This document shows, one piece after another, positions 1 through 7,996 of a stretch of 64,000 nucleotides of DNA. Every line of letters begins with the position of its first letter. The first letter of the stretch is position 1. The notes below the pieces were generated by a model that saw only the letters and a program-made list of their open reading frames with translations, ran no database searches and was not told the origin of the DNA. The translations under genes and the position numbers were made by a program. The DNA is from Streptomyces finlayi (lineage in GTDB: Bacteria > Actinomycetota > Actinomycetes > Streptomycetales > Streptomycetaceae). The DNA lies in assembly GCF_014216315.1 (NCBI RefSeq), contig NZ_CP045702.1, positions 4,340,001-4,404,000 of the forward strand, in the 5' to 3' direction.

Positions 1-1034
1 GCGTACTCCACGACGTACTCACCGAATACGACCGACACACCGACAAGCCCGGCCGGGCCGAGTTCGCCGAAGCGGGCGTCGGCAGGCAGCGCGCCACACT
101 TCCCGAACGACCCGATACCCCACTCGTGCTCGTGGCATGCTCCGGCGGCGCCGATTCCATGGCCCTCGCCTCAGCCCTCGCCTTCGAGTCCCGCAAGCTC
201 GCCGTCCGCGCGGGCGGAATCACCGTCGACCACAACCTCCAGCCGGGGTCGGCCCTGCGCGCCGCCGAGGTCGTCACCCGGCTCGGTGCCATGGAACTCG
301 ACCCGGTCGAAGCGGTCTCCGTGCACGTCGGCCGCGAGGGCGGCCCCGAAGCCGCCGCCCGTGACGCGCGCTACGCGGCCCTGGACGCGGCGGCCGAGCG
401 GCACGGCGCCGCCGCCGTCCTGCTCGGTCACACCCGCGACGACCAGGCGGAAACCGTCCTGCTCGGCCTCGCCCGCGGCTCGGGCATCCGCTCCTTGTCC
501 GGGATGGCCGCCGCCTCCGGCCGTTACCGGCGCCCCTTCCTCCAGCTCGACCGGCAGACCGCCCGCAAGGCCTGTCTGGTCCAGTCGCTGCCCGTCTGGG
601 ACGACCCGCACAACATCGACCCGGCCTACACCCGCTCCCGCCTGCGCCACGAGGGCCTGCCCGCCCTGGAGAAGGCCCTCGGCAAGGGCGTCGTCGAAGC
701 CCTCGCCCGTACGGCCCAGCTCTCCCGCGACGATGCCGACGCCCTCGACACCTGGGCCGCCGAGGCCGACCGCTCCGTACGCGACGACGCGGGGCAGCTG
801 GAGTGCGCGAAGCTCCACGTCCTGCCGCCCGCCGTCCGCCGCAGGGTGCTGCGCAGGGCGCTGATCGAGGCCGGAGCCCCCGCCGGTTCGCTGTTCGCCC
901 GTCATATCGAGGAAGTCGACCGGCTCATCACCGGATGGCGCGGCCAGCGCGCCATCAACCTGCCGGGCCGCGTCGAAGCCCAGCGGCAGGGTGGCAGACT
1001 GGTCATCCGGCAGAGCTGTAGCGCAAGCGGCTGA
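1..1034 (+). CDS. tilS: tRNA(Ile)-lysidine synthetase TilS (5' end outside window)
   Basis: TilS is a cytosolic ATP pyrophosphatase that adds lysine to C34 of tRNA-Ile(CAU), converting its decoding from AUG to AUA. The PP-loop motif SGGADSMALA is visible just after position 126, followed by HTRDDQAETVL, the second conserved block of the family. A GTG at 126 gives a frame of 302 residues, but the same frame is open back to the first base of the window and reads as plausible coding sequence (VLHDVLTEYDRHTDKPGRAE), so the true start lies upstream and the gene is partial here. It is followed 69 bp later by hpt, the usual tilS-hpt-ftsH order of Gram-positive bacteria. Confidence 0.93.
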   Translation, partial: VLHDVLTEYDRHTDKPGRAEFAEAGVGRQRATLPERPDTPLVLVACSGGADSMALASALAFESRKLAVRAGGITVDHNLQPGSALRAAEVVTRLGAMELDPVEAVSVHVGREGGPEAAARDARYAALDAAAERHGAAAVLLGHTRDDQAETVLLGLARGSGIRSLSGMAAASGRYRRPFLQLDRQTARKACLVQSLPVWDDPHNIDPAYTRSRLRHEGLPALEKALGKGVVEALARTAQLSRDDADALDTWAAEADRSVRDDAGQLECAKLHVLPPAVRRRVLRRALIEAGAPAGSLFARHIEEVDRLITGWRGQRAINLPGRVEAQRQGGRLVIRQSCSASG

Positions 1035-1103
1035 AGTGCAGGCGAAACGGCCCACCGGCCCGGGGCACCACTCCGGGACCGGCGGGCTAAGAAAGAGACG
1101 CGG

Positions 1104-1658
1104 GTGAACGAGAAGGACATGGGCACCGACCTTCAGTCGGTGCTCCTCACCAAGGAAGAGATCGACGCGAAGCTCGTCGAGCTGGCCGCGAAGATCGACG
1201 CGGAGTACGCGGGCAAGGACCTGCTCCTCGTCGGCGTCCTCAAGGGCGCGGTGATGGTCATGGCGGACCTGGCACGCGCCCTGTCCACTCCCGTCACGAT
1301 GGACTGGATGGCCGTCTCCTCGTACGGAGCGGGCACCCAGTCCTCCGGGGTCGTCCGCATCCTCAAGGACCTGGACACCGACATCAAGGGCAAGCACGTC
1401 CTGATCGTCGAGGACATCATCGACTCCGGCCTGACGCTGTCCTGGCTGCTCTCCAACCTCGGCTCGCGCGAACCCGCGTCGCTGGAGGTCTGCACCCTGC
1501 TGCGCAAGCCGGATGCCGCGAAGGTCGCGATCGACGTGAAGTGGATCGGCTTCGACATCCCCAACGAGTTCGTCGTCGGCTACGGGCTGGACTACGCGGA
1601 GAAGTACCGCAACCTCCCCTTCGTCGGCACCCTCGCCCCGCACGTCTACGGCGGCTGA
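1104..1658 (+). CDS. hpt: hypoxanthine phosphoribosyltransferase
   Basis: Purine salvage enzyme that joins hypoxanthine or guanine to PRPP to give IMP or GMP. The 184-residue length is normal. The PRPP-binding loop is VLIVEDIIDSGLTL (about residues 94-107) and the flexible loop region SSYGAGTQSS is present at about 71-80. A GTG start at 1104 with AGAAAGAGA upstream is taken; an in-frame ATG at 1119 is an alternative. Lies between tilS and ftsH and probably shares transcription with tilS. Confidence 0.95.
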   Translation: MNEKDMGTDLQSVLLTKEEIDAKLVELAAKIDAEYAGKDLLLVGVLKGAVMVMADLARALSTPVTMDWMAVSSYGAGTQSSGVVRILKDLDTDIKGKHVLIVEDIIDSGLTLSWLLSNLGSREPASLEVCTLLRKPDAAKVAIDVKWIGFDIPNEFVVGYGLDYAEKYRNLPFVGTLAPHVYGG

Positions 1659-1683
1659 CGGCATCGGCCACCCGCCCTGCCCG

Positions 1684-1710
1684 GCCGCCCGCCCAACCGG
1701 GACGGGCGGC
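1684..1710 (+). terminator. GC-rich hairpin after hpt
   Basis: GCCGCCCG (1684-1691) pairs with CGGGCGGC (1703-1710) around an 11-nt loop. There is no T-tract, as is common in actinomycetes, so termination is only suggested by its place just after the hpt stop. Confidence 0.35.
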
Positions 1711-1877
1711 GGGGAACCCTCACCGGCTTCCCGCCGTTGGAGCTTCGAAGACGGGATTTGTCAGACGTCCCCGGCGGTCGCGGGTGACAATGCTGGGGTA
1801 CCGTCCGAAGAACAGTCTTTTCTCACAGCAGCATTCACCTACGGGCAGGAGGGACGGGGCGACTTCGCTCCGTATGG

Positions 1878-3923
1878 ATGGACGTGAAGCGATACTTCCG
1901 TGGGCCGGTCATGTGGATCGTGCTGGCCGTCCTCGCCGTGGTCGTGTTGATGCAGGTCGTCGGCTCGTCGGGCGGCTACAAGACGGTAGACACCGGCGAA
2001 GTGATCCAGGCGATCAGTAAGAACCAGGTTGAGCAGGCCAAGCTCACCACTGGTGACGAGCAGATTCTCAAGATTGAGCTGAAGGACGGCCAGAAGCTCG
2101 AAGGCGAGTCCGGCAGCAAGTTCCAGGCGAGCTACATCGGCAACCAGGGCGTCGAGCTGGCGGACACCCTGCAGCAGAAGTTCGAGAGCGGTGAGATCGA
2201 GAAGGGCTACACGGTCTCGCCGTCGAAGCAGTCACCGTTCGTCTCGATCCTCCTCTCGCTGCTGCCCTTCGTTCTGATCGTGGTCGTCTTCCTGTTTCTG
2301 ATGAATCAGATGCAGGGTGGCGGTTCCAAGGTCATGCAGTTCGGCAAGTCCAAGGCGAAGCTGATCACCAAGGACACGCCGAAGACGACGTTCGCCGACG
2401 TGGCGGGTTCGGACGAGGCTGTCGAGGAACTCCACGAGATCAAGGAGTTCCTCCAGGAGCCGGCGAAGTTCCAGGCCGTCGGCGCCAAGATCCCCAAGGG
2501 TGTCCTGCTGTACGGGCCTCCCGGTACGGGCAAGACGCTGCTGGCCCGAGCGGTCGCCGGCGAGGCGGGCGTCCCGTTCTACTCGATCTCCGGTTCCGAC
2601 TTCGTCGAGATGTTCGTCGGTGTCGGTGCCTCCCGAGTGCGTGACCTCTTCGAGCAGGCCAAGGCGAACGCCCCGGCGATCGTCTTCGTCGACGAGATCG
2701 ACGCTGTCGGCCGGCACCGCGGTGCCGGTATGGGCGGCGGTCACGACGAGCGCGAGCAGACCCTCAACCAGCTGCTCGTCGAGATGGACGGCTTCGACGT
2801 GAAGGGCGGCGTCATCCTGATCGCCGCCACGAACCGGCCCGACATCCTCGACCCGGCGCTGCTGCGCCCGGGACGTTTCGACCGGCAGATCGCGGTCGAC
2901 CGTCCGGACATGCTGGGCCGTCTCGAAATCCTGAAGGTGCACGCCAAGGGCAAGCCGGTGACGAAGGACGTCGATCTCAACGCCGTCGCCCGCCGCACGC
3001 CCGGCTTCACCGGCGCCGACCTGGCGAACGTGCTGAACGAAGCGGCGCTCCTCACGGCGCGCGGCAACCAGACGCAGATCGACAACGCCATGCTCGACGA
3101 GGCCATCGACCGCGTCGTGGCGGGACCGCAGAAGCGGACCCGGATCATGTCCGAGAAGGAAAAGAAGATCACCGCGTACCACGAGGGCGGCCACGCCCTG
3201 GTCGCGGCGGCTTCTCCCCAGTCGGACCCGGTCCACAAGATCACGATCCTCTCCCGCGGCCGCGCCCTCGGTTACACGATGGTGCTCCCGGAAGAGGACA
3301 AGTACTCCACGACCCGCAACGAGATGCTCGACCAGCTCGCGTACATGCTGGGCGGGCGCGCGGCCGAGGAGCTGGTCTTCCACGACCCGACCACCGGCGC
3401 TGCGAACGACATCGAGAAGGCCAGTGCCACGGCCCGCGCGATGGTCACGCAGTACGGAATGACGGAGCGGCTCGGCGCGATCAAGTTCGGTGGAGACAAC
3501 ACCGAGCCGTTCGTGGGCCGGGAGATGGGCCACCAGCGCGACTACTCGGAAGAGGTCGCCGCGCTGGTCGACGAAGAAGTCAAGAAGCTCATCGAGACCG
3601 CGCACAACGAGGCGTGGGAGATCCTCGTCGAGAACCGCGACATTCTCGACGCCCTGGTCCTCGAACTCCTCGAGAAGGAAACGCTCGGCAAGGAGCAGAT
3701 CGCCGAGATCTTCGCTCCGATCGTCAAGCGTCCGGCCCGCCCGGCCTGGACCGGCTCCTCGCGGCGCACGCCGTCGACGCGGCCGCCGGTCCTCTCTCCC
3801 AAGGAGCTGGCCCTCACCAACGGCATCACCACCGCCAATGGTTCGGCCGCCCCGGCGGAGATCGCCCCGAAGGACATCGCCCCGGCGACGGAGTCGATTC
3901 CGGAAGAGCGCCCGGAGAGCTAG
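1878..3923 (+). CDS. ftsH: ATP-dependent zinc metalloprotease FtsH
   Basis: Membrane-anchored AAA+ protease that extracts and degrades membrane and cytosolic proteins. Order of parts in 681 residues: TM1 at about 11-28 (MWIVLAVLAVVVLMQVV), an extracytoplasmic domain, TM2 at about 118-144, AAA domain with Walker A GPPGTGKT near 213-220 and Walker B IVFVDEID near 270, then the peptidase domain with the zinc motif HEGGH near 435-439. The tail after about 610 is rich in Pro, Ala and Glu and is not conserved in the family. ATG at 1878 puts TM1 at the correct place. A strong terminator follows at 3984. Confidence 0.97.
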   Translation: MDVKRYFRGPVMWIVLAVLAVVVLMQVVGSSGGYKTVDTGEVIQAISKNQVEQAKLTTGDEQILKIELKDGQKLEGESGSKFQASYIGNQGVELADTLQQKFESGEIEKGYTVSPSKQSPFVSILLSLLPFVLIVVVFLFLMNQMQGGGSKVMQFGKSKAKLITKDTPKTTFADVAGSDEAVEELHEIKEFLQEPAKFQAVGAKIPKGVLLYGPPGTGKTLLARAVAGEAGVPFYSISGSDFVEMFVGVGASRVRDLFEQAKANAPAIVFVDEIDAVGRHRGAGMGGGHDEREQTLNQLLVEMDGFDVKGGVILIAATNRPDILDPALLRPGRFDRQIAVDRPDMLGRLEILKVHAKGKPVTKDVDLNAVARRTPGFTGADLANVLNEAALLTARGNQTQIDNAMLDEAIDRVVAGPQKRTRIMSEKEKKITAYHEGGHALVAAASPQSDPVHKITILSRGRALGYTMVLPEEDKYSTTRNEMLDQLAYMLGGRAAEELVFHDPTTGAANDIEKASATARAMVTQYGMTERLGAIKFGGDNTEPFVGREMGHQRDYSEEVAALVDEEVKKLIETAHNEAWEILVENRDILDALVLELLEKETLGKEQIAEIFAPIVKRPARPAWTGSSRRTPSTRPPVLSPKELALTNGITTANGSAAPAEIAPKDIAPATESIPEERPES

Positions 3924-3983
3924 ACCCGTACCGACACCCGGTGTGGCCCCCGTCACGGGCGCCTCACCAGGCCCGGAATGGAT

Positions 3984-4024
3984 GCCGCGCCCCCCAGGTT
4001 TTAGCCTGTGGGGGCGCGGCTTTT
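3984..4024 (+). terminator. rho-independent terminator of ftsH
   Basis: An 11-bp G+C stem (3984-3994 with 4010-4020) continues, after a bulged T at 4009, into four more pairs around the loop TTTTAG (3999-4004), and is followed by TTTT at 4021-4024. This is a textbook intrinsic terminator, placed 60 bp after the ftsH stop and before folE, so folE needs its own promoter or readthrough. Confidence 0.85.
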
Positions 4025-4084
4025 CCGTATGCCTGCGAGGTGTGCGCGAGTACGCGCACGCGACAGCACGAGGAACGAGGACAG

Positions 4085-4690
4085 ATGACCGACCCGGTGA
4101 CGCTGGACGGCGAGGGCACGCTCGGCGAGTTCGACGAGAAGCGGGCCGAGGCCGCCGTACGGGAACTGCTCATCGCGGTCGGGGAGGACCCGGACCGCGA
4201 GGGTCTGCGGGAGACGCCGGGGCGGGTGGCGCGTGCGTACAAGGAGATATTCGCCGGGCTGTACCAGGTGCCCGAGGACGTCCTGACTACGACGTTCGAC
4301 CTCGGGCACGACGAGATGGTGCTGGTGAAGGACATCGAGGTGTTCAGCACGTGTGAGCACCACCTGGTGCCCTTCAGGGGGGTCGCGCACGTCGGCTACA
4401 TCCCGGCGACCTCCGGCAAGATCACCGGTCTCTCGAAACTGGCCCGGCTGGTCGACGTCTACGCGCGCCGCCCGCAGGTCCAGGAGCGGCTGACCACGCA
4501 GATCGCCGAGTCGCTGATGGAGATCCTGGAGCCACGGGGGGTCATCGTCGTGATCGAGTGCGAGCACATGTGCATGTCGATGCGGGGAATCCGCAAGCCG
4601 GGGGCGAAGACGATCACCTCGGCGGTCCGCGGCCAGCTCCGCGACCCCGCGACGCGCGCCGAGGCCATGAGCCTCATCATGGCCCGCTGA
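4085..4690 (+). CDS. folE: GTP cyclohydrolase I
   Basis: First enzyme of folate synthesis: GTP to 7,8-dihydroneopterin triphosphate and formate. The 201-residue protein shows the family blocks REGLRETPGRVARAYKE, STCEHHLVPFRG (zinc ligands Cys and His) and the second cysteine block CEHMCMSMRG. ATG at 4085 is chosen because GAGGAACGAGG stands just before it, although the frame is open much further upstream. It is convergent with the rest of the folate genes, which run on the minus strand from 7914 down to 5417. Confidence 0.95.
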   Translation: MTDPVTLDGEGTLGEFDEKRAEAAVRELLIAVGEDPDREGLRETPGRVARAYKEIFAGLYQVPEDVLTTTFDLGHDEMVLVKDIEVFSTCEHHLVPFRGVAHVGYIPATSGKITGLSKLARLVDVYARRPQVQERLTTQIAESLMEILEPRGVIVVIECEHMCMSMRGIRKPGAKTITSAVRGQLRDPATRAEAMSLIMAR

Positions 4691-4697
4691 CCTCGAT

Positions 4698-4733
4698 CGC
4701 CGGACGGGCTCGGCTTCCCGAGCCCGCCCGGCG
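4698..4733. terminator. bidirectional hairpin between folE and the DUF3180 gene
   Basis: CGGGCTCGG (4705-4713) pairs perfectly with CCGAGCCCG (4718-4726) around CTTC, and the stem is extended by CGCCGG (4698-4703) pairing with CCGGCG (4728-4733) after one mismatch. It lies in the short space between two convergent genes and could end both transcripts. Confidence 0.6.
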
Positions 4734-4807
4734 ATGAAGGGTGAAGCGGTGATGGAGGGCGAAGCGGCGATCGGACGACCCGGTGGGGCAATCCCGGGCA
4801 CAGCGCC

Positions 4808-5299
4808 CTACGCGGACGCCGCGCTCCGGTCGCCGTTGCCGTCGTTCTTGTCGTCCGGGAGCTTGCAGACGCGCTCCAGGAACAGGGCGGCGGCGATGAC
4901 CGCGATGCCCGCCAGGACCGCGAAGCCGGCGTAGATCGCCTGCTCGCGGCGGGGCGGGATGTCCAGCGAGCCGAGCAGGAAGACACCCGCGCCGCCGTAC
5001 ATTCCGGCGACCAGAGCGGTGACGAGGGCACTGGCCTGGCCGAAAACGACCGCGCGGGCCGCCATCAGCGGCTCGACGCCCTTGGCGCCGGGCCGCCGCT
5101 CCCGCTGGGCTCGCAGCCGCGTACGGATCGAGAGCGCCGTCGCGAGCAGGATCACGGCGATCGCCGCCAGGACCACCGGGGCCGCGAGAGGGACGCTCGG
5201 CAGGGTCCCCAGGGAGTCCCAGAGCCGGGCCGCGCCCCAGGACAGCACGCCGGCGGCGGCGAAGAGTCCGGCCAGTACCCCGAGCCGTAGTTGCTTCAC
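4808..5299 (-). CDS. DUF3180 integral membrane protein
   Basis: A 163-residue protein of the DUF3180 family, which in actinomycetes almost always follows folK. Four membrane segments can be read: about 5-23, 40-58, 85-108 and 121-140, with a basic cytoplasmic loop (RTRLRAQRERRPGAKG) between the second and third. The C-terminus is acidic and polar. Function is unknown; constant linkage to folP-folB-folK suggests either a role linked to folate or pterin handling or simply co-transcription. Start ATG at 5299. Confidence 0.8.
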   Translation of the reverse strand: MKQLRLGVLAGLFAAAGVLSWGAARLWDSLGTLPSVPLAAPVVLAAIAVILLATALSIRTRLRAQRERRPGAKGVEPLMAARAVVFGQASALVTALVAGMYGGAGVFLLGSLDIPPRREQAIYAGFAVLAGIAVIAAALFLERVCKLPDDKNDGNGDRSAASA

Positions 5300-5356
5300 C
5301 GAGAGAGCCGCCCTTCGCCGCCGGGTGTCCTTGGACCGTCCGTGCCGGATCGCCTG

Positions 5357-5384
5357 TGGATTACCTGTGCTGGATTACCTGTGC
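5357..5384. repeat. 14-bp tandem duplication in the folK-DUF3180 spacer
   Basis: TGGATTACCTGTGC occurs twice head to tail (5357-5370 and 5371-5384), and the pair is bracketed by two copies of TGCCGGATCGCC. It lies in non-coding sequence between folK and the DUF3180 gene and looks like a slippage product. Confidence 0.75.
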
Positions 5385-5416
5385 CGGATCGCCAGCGCGT
5401 CCGTCGAGCCTAACGA

Positions 5417-6028
5417 CTACTCGGGCAGACGGAGTTCCAGGTCGGCCCGGGGGAGTACGCCCGCGTCGCCGATTCCGGTCAGCAGGTCGGCGACCGCACC
5501 TGCGCCCGGCAGCTGGGCGTCGGGATCCACGTCGTGCCAGGGGGCGAGCACGAAGGCGCGCTCACGGGCGCGGGGGTGGGGCAGGGTGAGCTGCGGGTCG
5601 TCGGAGACCACATCGGCGTACGCGACGATGTCGACGTCGATGGTGCGCGGACCCCAGCGTTCCTCGCGGACCCGGTCGAAGGCCTCCTCGATGGCCTGAC
5701 CGCGCTCCAGCAGGGAGGACGGGGGCAGCGTCGTCTTCACGACGATCACCGCGTTGAAGTACGAGGGCTGGGAGCCGGGAGCGACGCCCCAGGGCTCCGT
5801 CTCGTACACCGGGGAGACCGCCTTGACCCGGAGGCCCGGCGTGTCCTCCAGGGCGTCGATGGCGCCCTGGAGGGTCTCCAGGCGGTTGCCGAGGTTGGAG
5901 CCCAGGGAGAGCACGGCCCGCTTCGGGTTCGAGAGGGTCGTGTCCGCGGCGTCCACCTGTTCGACCACGGCGGCGGGAACGGGCTGTACGGTCGGGTCGC
6001 TCTGCCCCTCGGTGGAAAACGCAGTCAT
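5417..6028 (-). CDS. folK: 2-amino-4-hydroxy-6-hydroxymethyldihydropteridine pyrophosphokinase
   Basis: HPPK transfers pyrophosphate from ATP to 6-hydroxymethyl-dihydropterin, giving the substrate for FolP. Motifs: LSLGSNLGNR near residue 46, VYETEPWG near 81, the RWGPRTIDVDIV block near 132 and LPHPRARERAFVLAPW near 157. The start is ATG at 6028, whose bases overlap the folB stop (ATGA), so translation is coupled to folB. The N-terminal ~35 residues (MTAFSTEGQSDPTVQP...) are an extension ahead of the usual enzyme start. 203 residues. Confidence 0.94.
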   Translation of the reverse strand: MTAFSTEGQSDPTVQPVPAAVVEQVDAADTTLSNPKRAVLSLGSNLGNRLETLQGAIDALEDTPGLRVKAVSPVYETEPWGVAPGSQPSYFNAVIVVKTTLPPSSLLERGQAIEEAFDRVREERWGPRTIDVDIVAYADVVSDDPQLTLPHPRARERAFVLAPWHDVDPDAQLPGAGAVADLLTGIGDAGVLPRADLELRLPE

Positions 6029-6384
6029 GCTCGGCTCCGGGTGATGGTGATGGTCACGTCGTCGAACGGGACGGTGATCGGAGCGTCCGGTTTGTGGACG
6101 ACCACCTCGACCTCCTGGACGCCCTCGTGCTTGAGGCACTGCTGGGCGATACGTTCCGCGAGGGTTTCGATCAGATCGACCGGGTCGCCCTTGACCACGT
6201 CGACGACCTCCTCCGCGACCACGCCGTAGTGCACGGTCTTCGTCAGGTCATCGGTGGCAGCCGCGGGCCGGGTGTCCAGACCGAGCACCAGGTCGACGAT
6301 GAACGTCTGGCCCTCTTCCCGTTCCCTGGGAAACACACCATGGTGCCCACGGGCCTTGAGGCCGCGCAGCGCGACACGATCCAC
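6025..6384 (-). CDS. folB: dihydroneopterin aldolase
   Basis: Converts 7,8-dihydroneopterin to 6-hydroxymethyl-dihydropterin and glycolaldehyde. The 119-residue frame has the family pattern LRGLKARGHHGVFPREREEGQ near the N-terminus, the VHYGVV and LIETLAERIA blocks in the middle, and VVVHKPDAPI at the end. GTG at 6384 is chosen over longer openings because AGCAGGAG stands 6-8 nt upstream and the protein then begins at the usual residue. It overlaps folK by ATGA. Confidence 0.92.
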   Translation of the reverse strand: MDRVALRGLKARGHHGVFPREREEGQTFIVDLVLGLDTRPAAATDDLTKTVHYGVVAEEVVDVVKGDPVDLIETLAERIAQQCLKHEGVQEVEVVVHKPDAPITVPFDDVTITITRSRA

Positions 6385-6574
6385 GCGAATCACTCCTGCT
6401 GTCGTTGGTCTTGGGGCACCCGGCTGCGTGCGGGCGGCGAAGTGCCATCTTTCGAATCTACCTGCGGGCACCGACAGTGCCCGCCCGTGGGGCTCCGGAC
6501 AGGGCCCCCCGGAGGGCTGGTAGCCGCCTGTACCCCCGGACCGTGGACCAAACCCCTCATGAAGGCGTACCCAC

Positions 6575-7057
6575 TCAGGCGGGGGTTTCTTCGTCCTCGT
6601 CCTCACCGGTTTCGGCGAGTACGGGAGAGCCGTGGTGGGACCACAGCTTCCAGCCGTCGGGTGTGCGGCGGAACACGTTGGTGGCGACGACGAGCTGGCC
6701 GACGAGCGGCCCGAGCGCGTTGCCCTCCTCGGCCGGGCCGCCGCTGAGGATGTTCTCGGTGCAGGTCACGAGGGCGGTGTCGCCGGTCATGGAGATGCCG
6801 ACGTCGGTCAGGAAGAACTGGATGTACTCCGTGTTCGCCATGATCAGCGCATAACTGCGCAGCACGTCGCCGCGTCCGGTGAGCACCGGCCACCCCGGAT
6901 GGACGCAGGAGACGGTGAGGTCCTCGCCGGGCAGCCAGAGGCCGGTGAGCGTGTCGTAGTCACCGCGCTCCATCGCCTCGTAGAAGGCGGTGTTGGCCTG
7001 TTCGACGGCCTCGATGTCGGCCGCTGCCTCCGCGTGCTCGTCGTGCCGTCCGCTCAC
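6575..7057 (-). CDS. SnoaL-like (NTF2-fold) protein inside the folate operon
   Basis: A 160-residue protein of the SnoaL/NTF2-like cone fold: an N-terminal helical stretch (AVEQANTAFYEAMERGDYDTLTG), then YVxFFLTDVGISM-like and TNVFRRTPDGWKLWSHH strands typical of calcium/calmodulin-kinase association-domain relatives. GTG at 7057 overlaps the folP stop (GTGA), so it is translationally coupled to folP. A longer opening (to 7132) exists but overlaps folP deeply. There is a 190-bp gap before folB with no gene. Members of this fold are enzymes or ligand binders; no function in folate synthesis is established, but the linkage is seen in many actinomycetes. Confidence 0.85.
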   Translation of the reverse strand: MSGRHDEHAEAAADIEAVEQANTAFYEAMERGDYDTLTGLWLPGEDLTVSCVHPGWPVLTGRGDVLRSYALIMANTEYIQFFLTDVGISMTGDTALVTCTENILSGGPAEEGNALGPLVGQLVVATNVFRRTPDGWKLWSHHGSPVLAETGEDEDEETPA

Positions 7058-7914
7058 GCCGCTCCCTCGATGGCGCGGGCGACCCGTACGGCGTCCGCGG
7101 TGGCCCGTACCTCGTGCACCCGTACGGCCCACGCGCCCGCCTGGGCGGACAGGGCGGAGACCGCGGCCGTGGCGGCGTCGCGTTCGCGGGCGGGCGGCGG
7201 GGCGGCCCCCTCGCCGGCCAGGACGTGGCCGAGGAACCGCTTGCGGGAGGCGGCCACGAGCAGCGGGCGGCCCAGGATGTGCAGCTCGTCGAGGTGGGCG
7301 ACGAGCGAGAGGTCGTGGGAGGCGTCCTTGGCGAATCCGAGACCGGGGTCGATCACGATCCGTTCGGGGGACACGCCGCCCGCGATCACGGCTTCCATGC
7401 GGGCGCGCAGTTCCGCGACGACCTCGGCGACGACGTCGCCGTACACGGCTCTGCTGTTCATGGACTCGCTGAAGCCGCGCCAGTGCATGACGACGAACGG
7501 CACGTCCGCCGCGGCGACGACCGGGACCATGTCCGGGTCGGCGAGGCCGCCGCTCACGTCGTTGACGAGCGCCGCACCGGCGGCGACGGCCTGCTCGGCG
7601 ACGCGGGCGCGCATGGTGTCGACGGAGACAGTGACCCCCTCGGAGGCCAGACCCCGTACCACCGGGACCACGCGCCGCAGCTCTTCCGACTCGTCCACCC
7701 TGCTGGCGCCGGGGCGGGTCGACTCACCGCCGACGTCGATCAGGTCGGCGCCCTCGCCGGCCAGCACGAGGCCGTGCTTGATCGCGGCCGTGGTGTCGAA
7801 CCACCGGCCTCCGTCGGAGAAGGAGTCGGGCGTCACATTGACGACTCCCATGACCGCACACCGGTCCCACTCCGGCAGGTCCTGTACCGTGCCGCGTCCG
7901 CGCAACGTACTCAT
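7054..7914 (-). CDS. folP: dihydropteroate synthase
   Basis: Condenses the pterin pyrophosphate with p-aminobenzoate to make 7,8-dihydropteroate; the target of sulfonamides. 286 residues with the expected TIM-barrel signatures: GVVNVTPDSFSDGG near residue 25, DVGGESTRPGA near 62, VSVDTMRA near 96, VNDVSGG near 117 and IDPGLGFAK near 197. ATG at 7914. First gene of the minus-strand folate cluster folP-SnoaL-folB-folK-DUF3180. The arrangement with folE convergent and separate is typical of Streptomyces. Confidence 0.96.
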   Translation of the reverse strand: MSTLRGRGTVQDLPEWDRCAVMGVVNVTPDSFSDGGRWFDTTAAIKHGLVLAGEGADLIDVGGESTRPGASRVDESEELRRVVPVVRGLASEGVTVSVDTMRARVAEQAVAAGAALVNDVSGGLADPDMVPVVAAADVPFVVMHWRGFSESMNSRAVYGDVVAEVVAELRARMEAVIAGGVSPERIVIDPGLGFAKDASHDLSLVAHLDELHILGRPLLVAASRKRFLGHVLAGEGAAPPPARERDAATAAVSALSAQAGAWAVRVHEVRATADAVRVARAIEGAA

Positions 7915-7996
7915 ACGCCCAGCGTAGGCCCGCCGGGAGCCCCGTCGCGCCGCGCCGCCCGCGGGCCCGGGGCGCGCCGGGAGCGGGTTGGTGCGG

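Noticed and set aside
171..1664. Long minus-strand frame of 497 codons over tilS and hpt
   Set aside because: Antisense shadow in high G+C DNA; the plus-strand genes have clear families, and the shadow has none.
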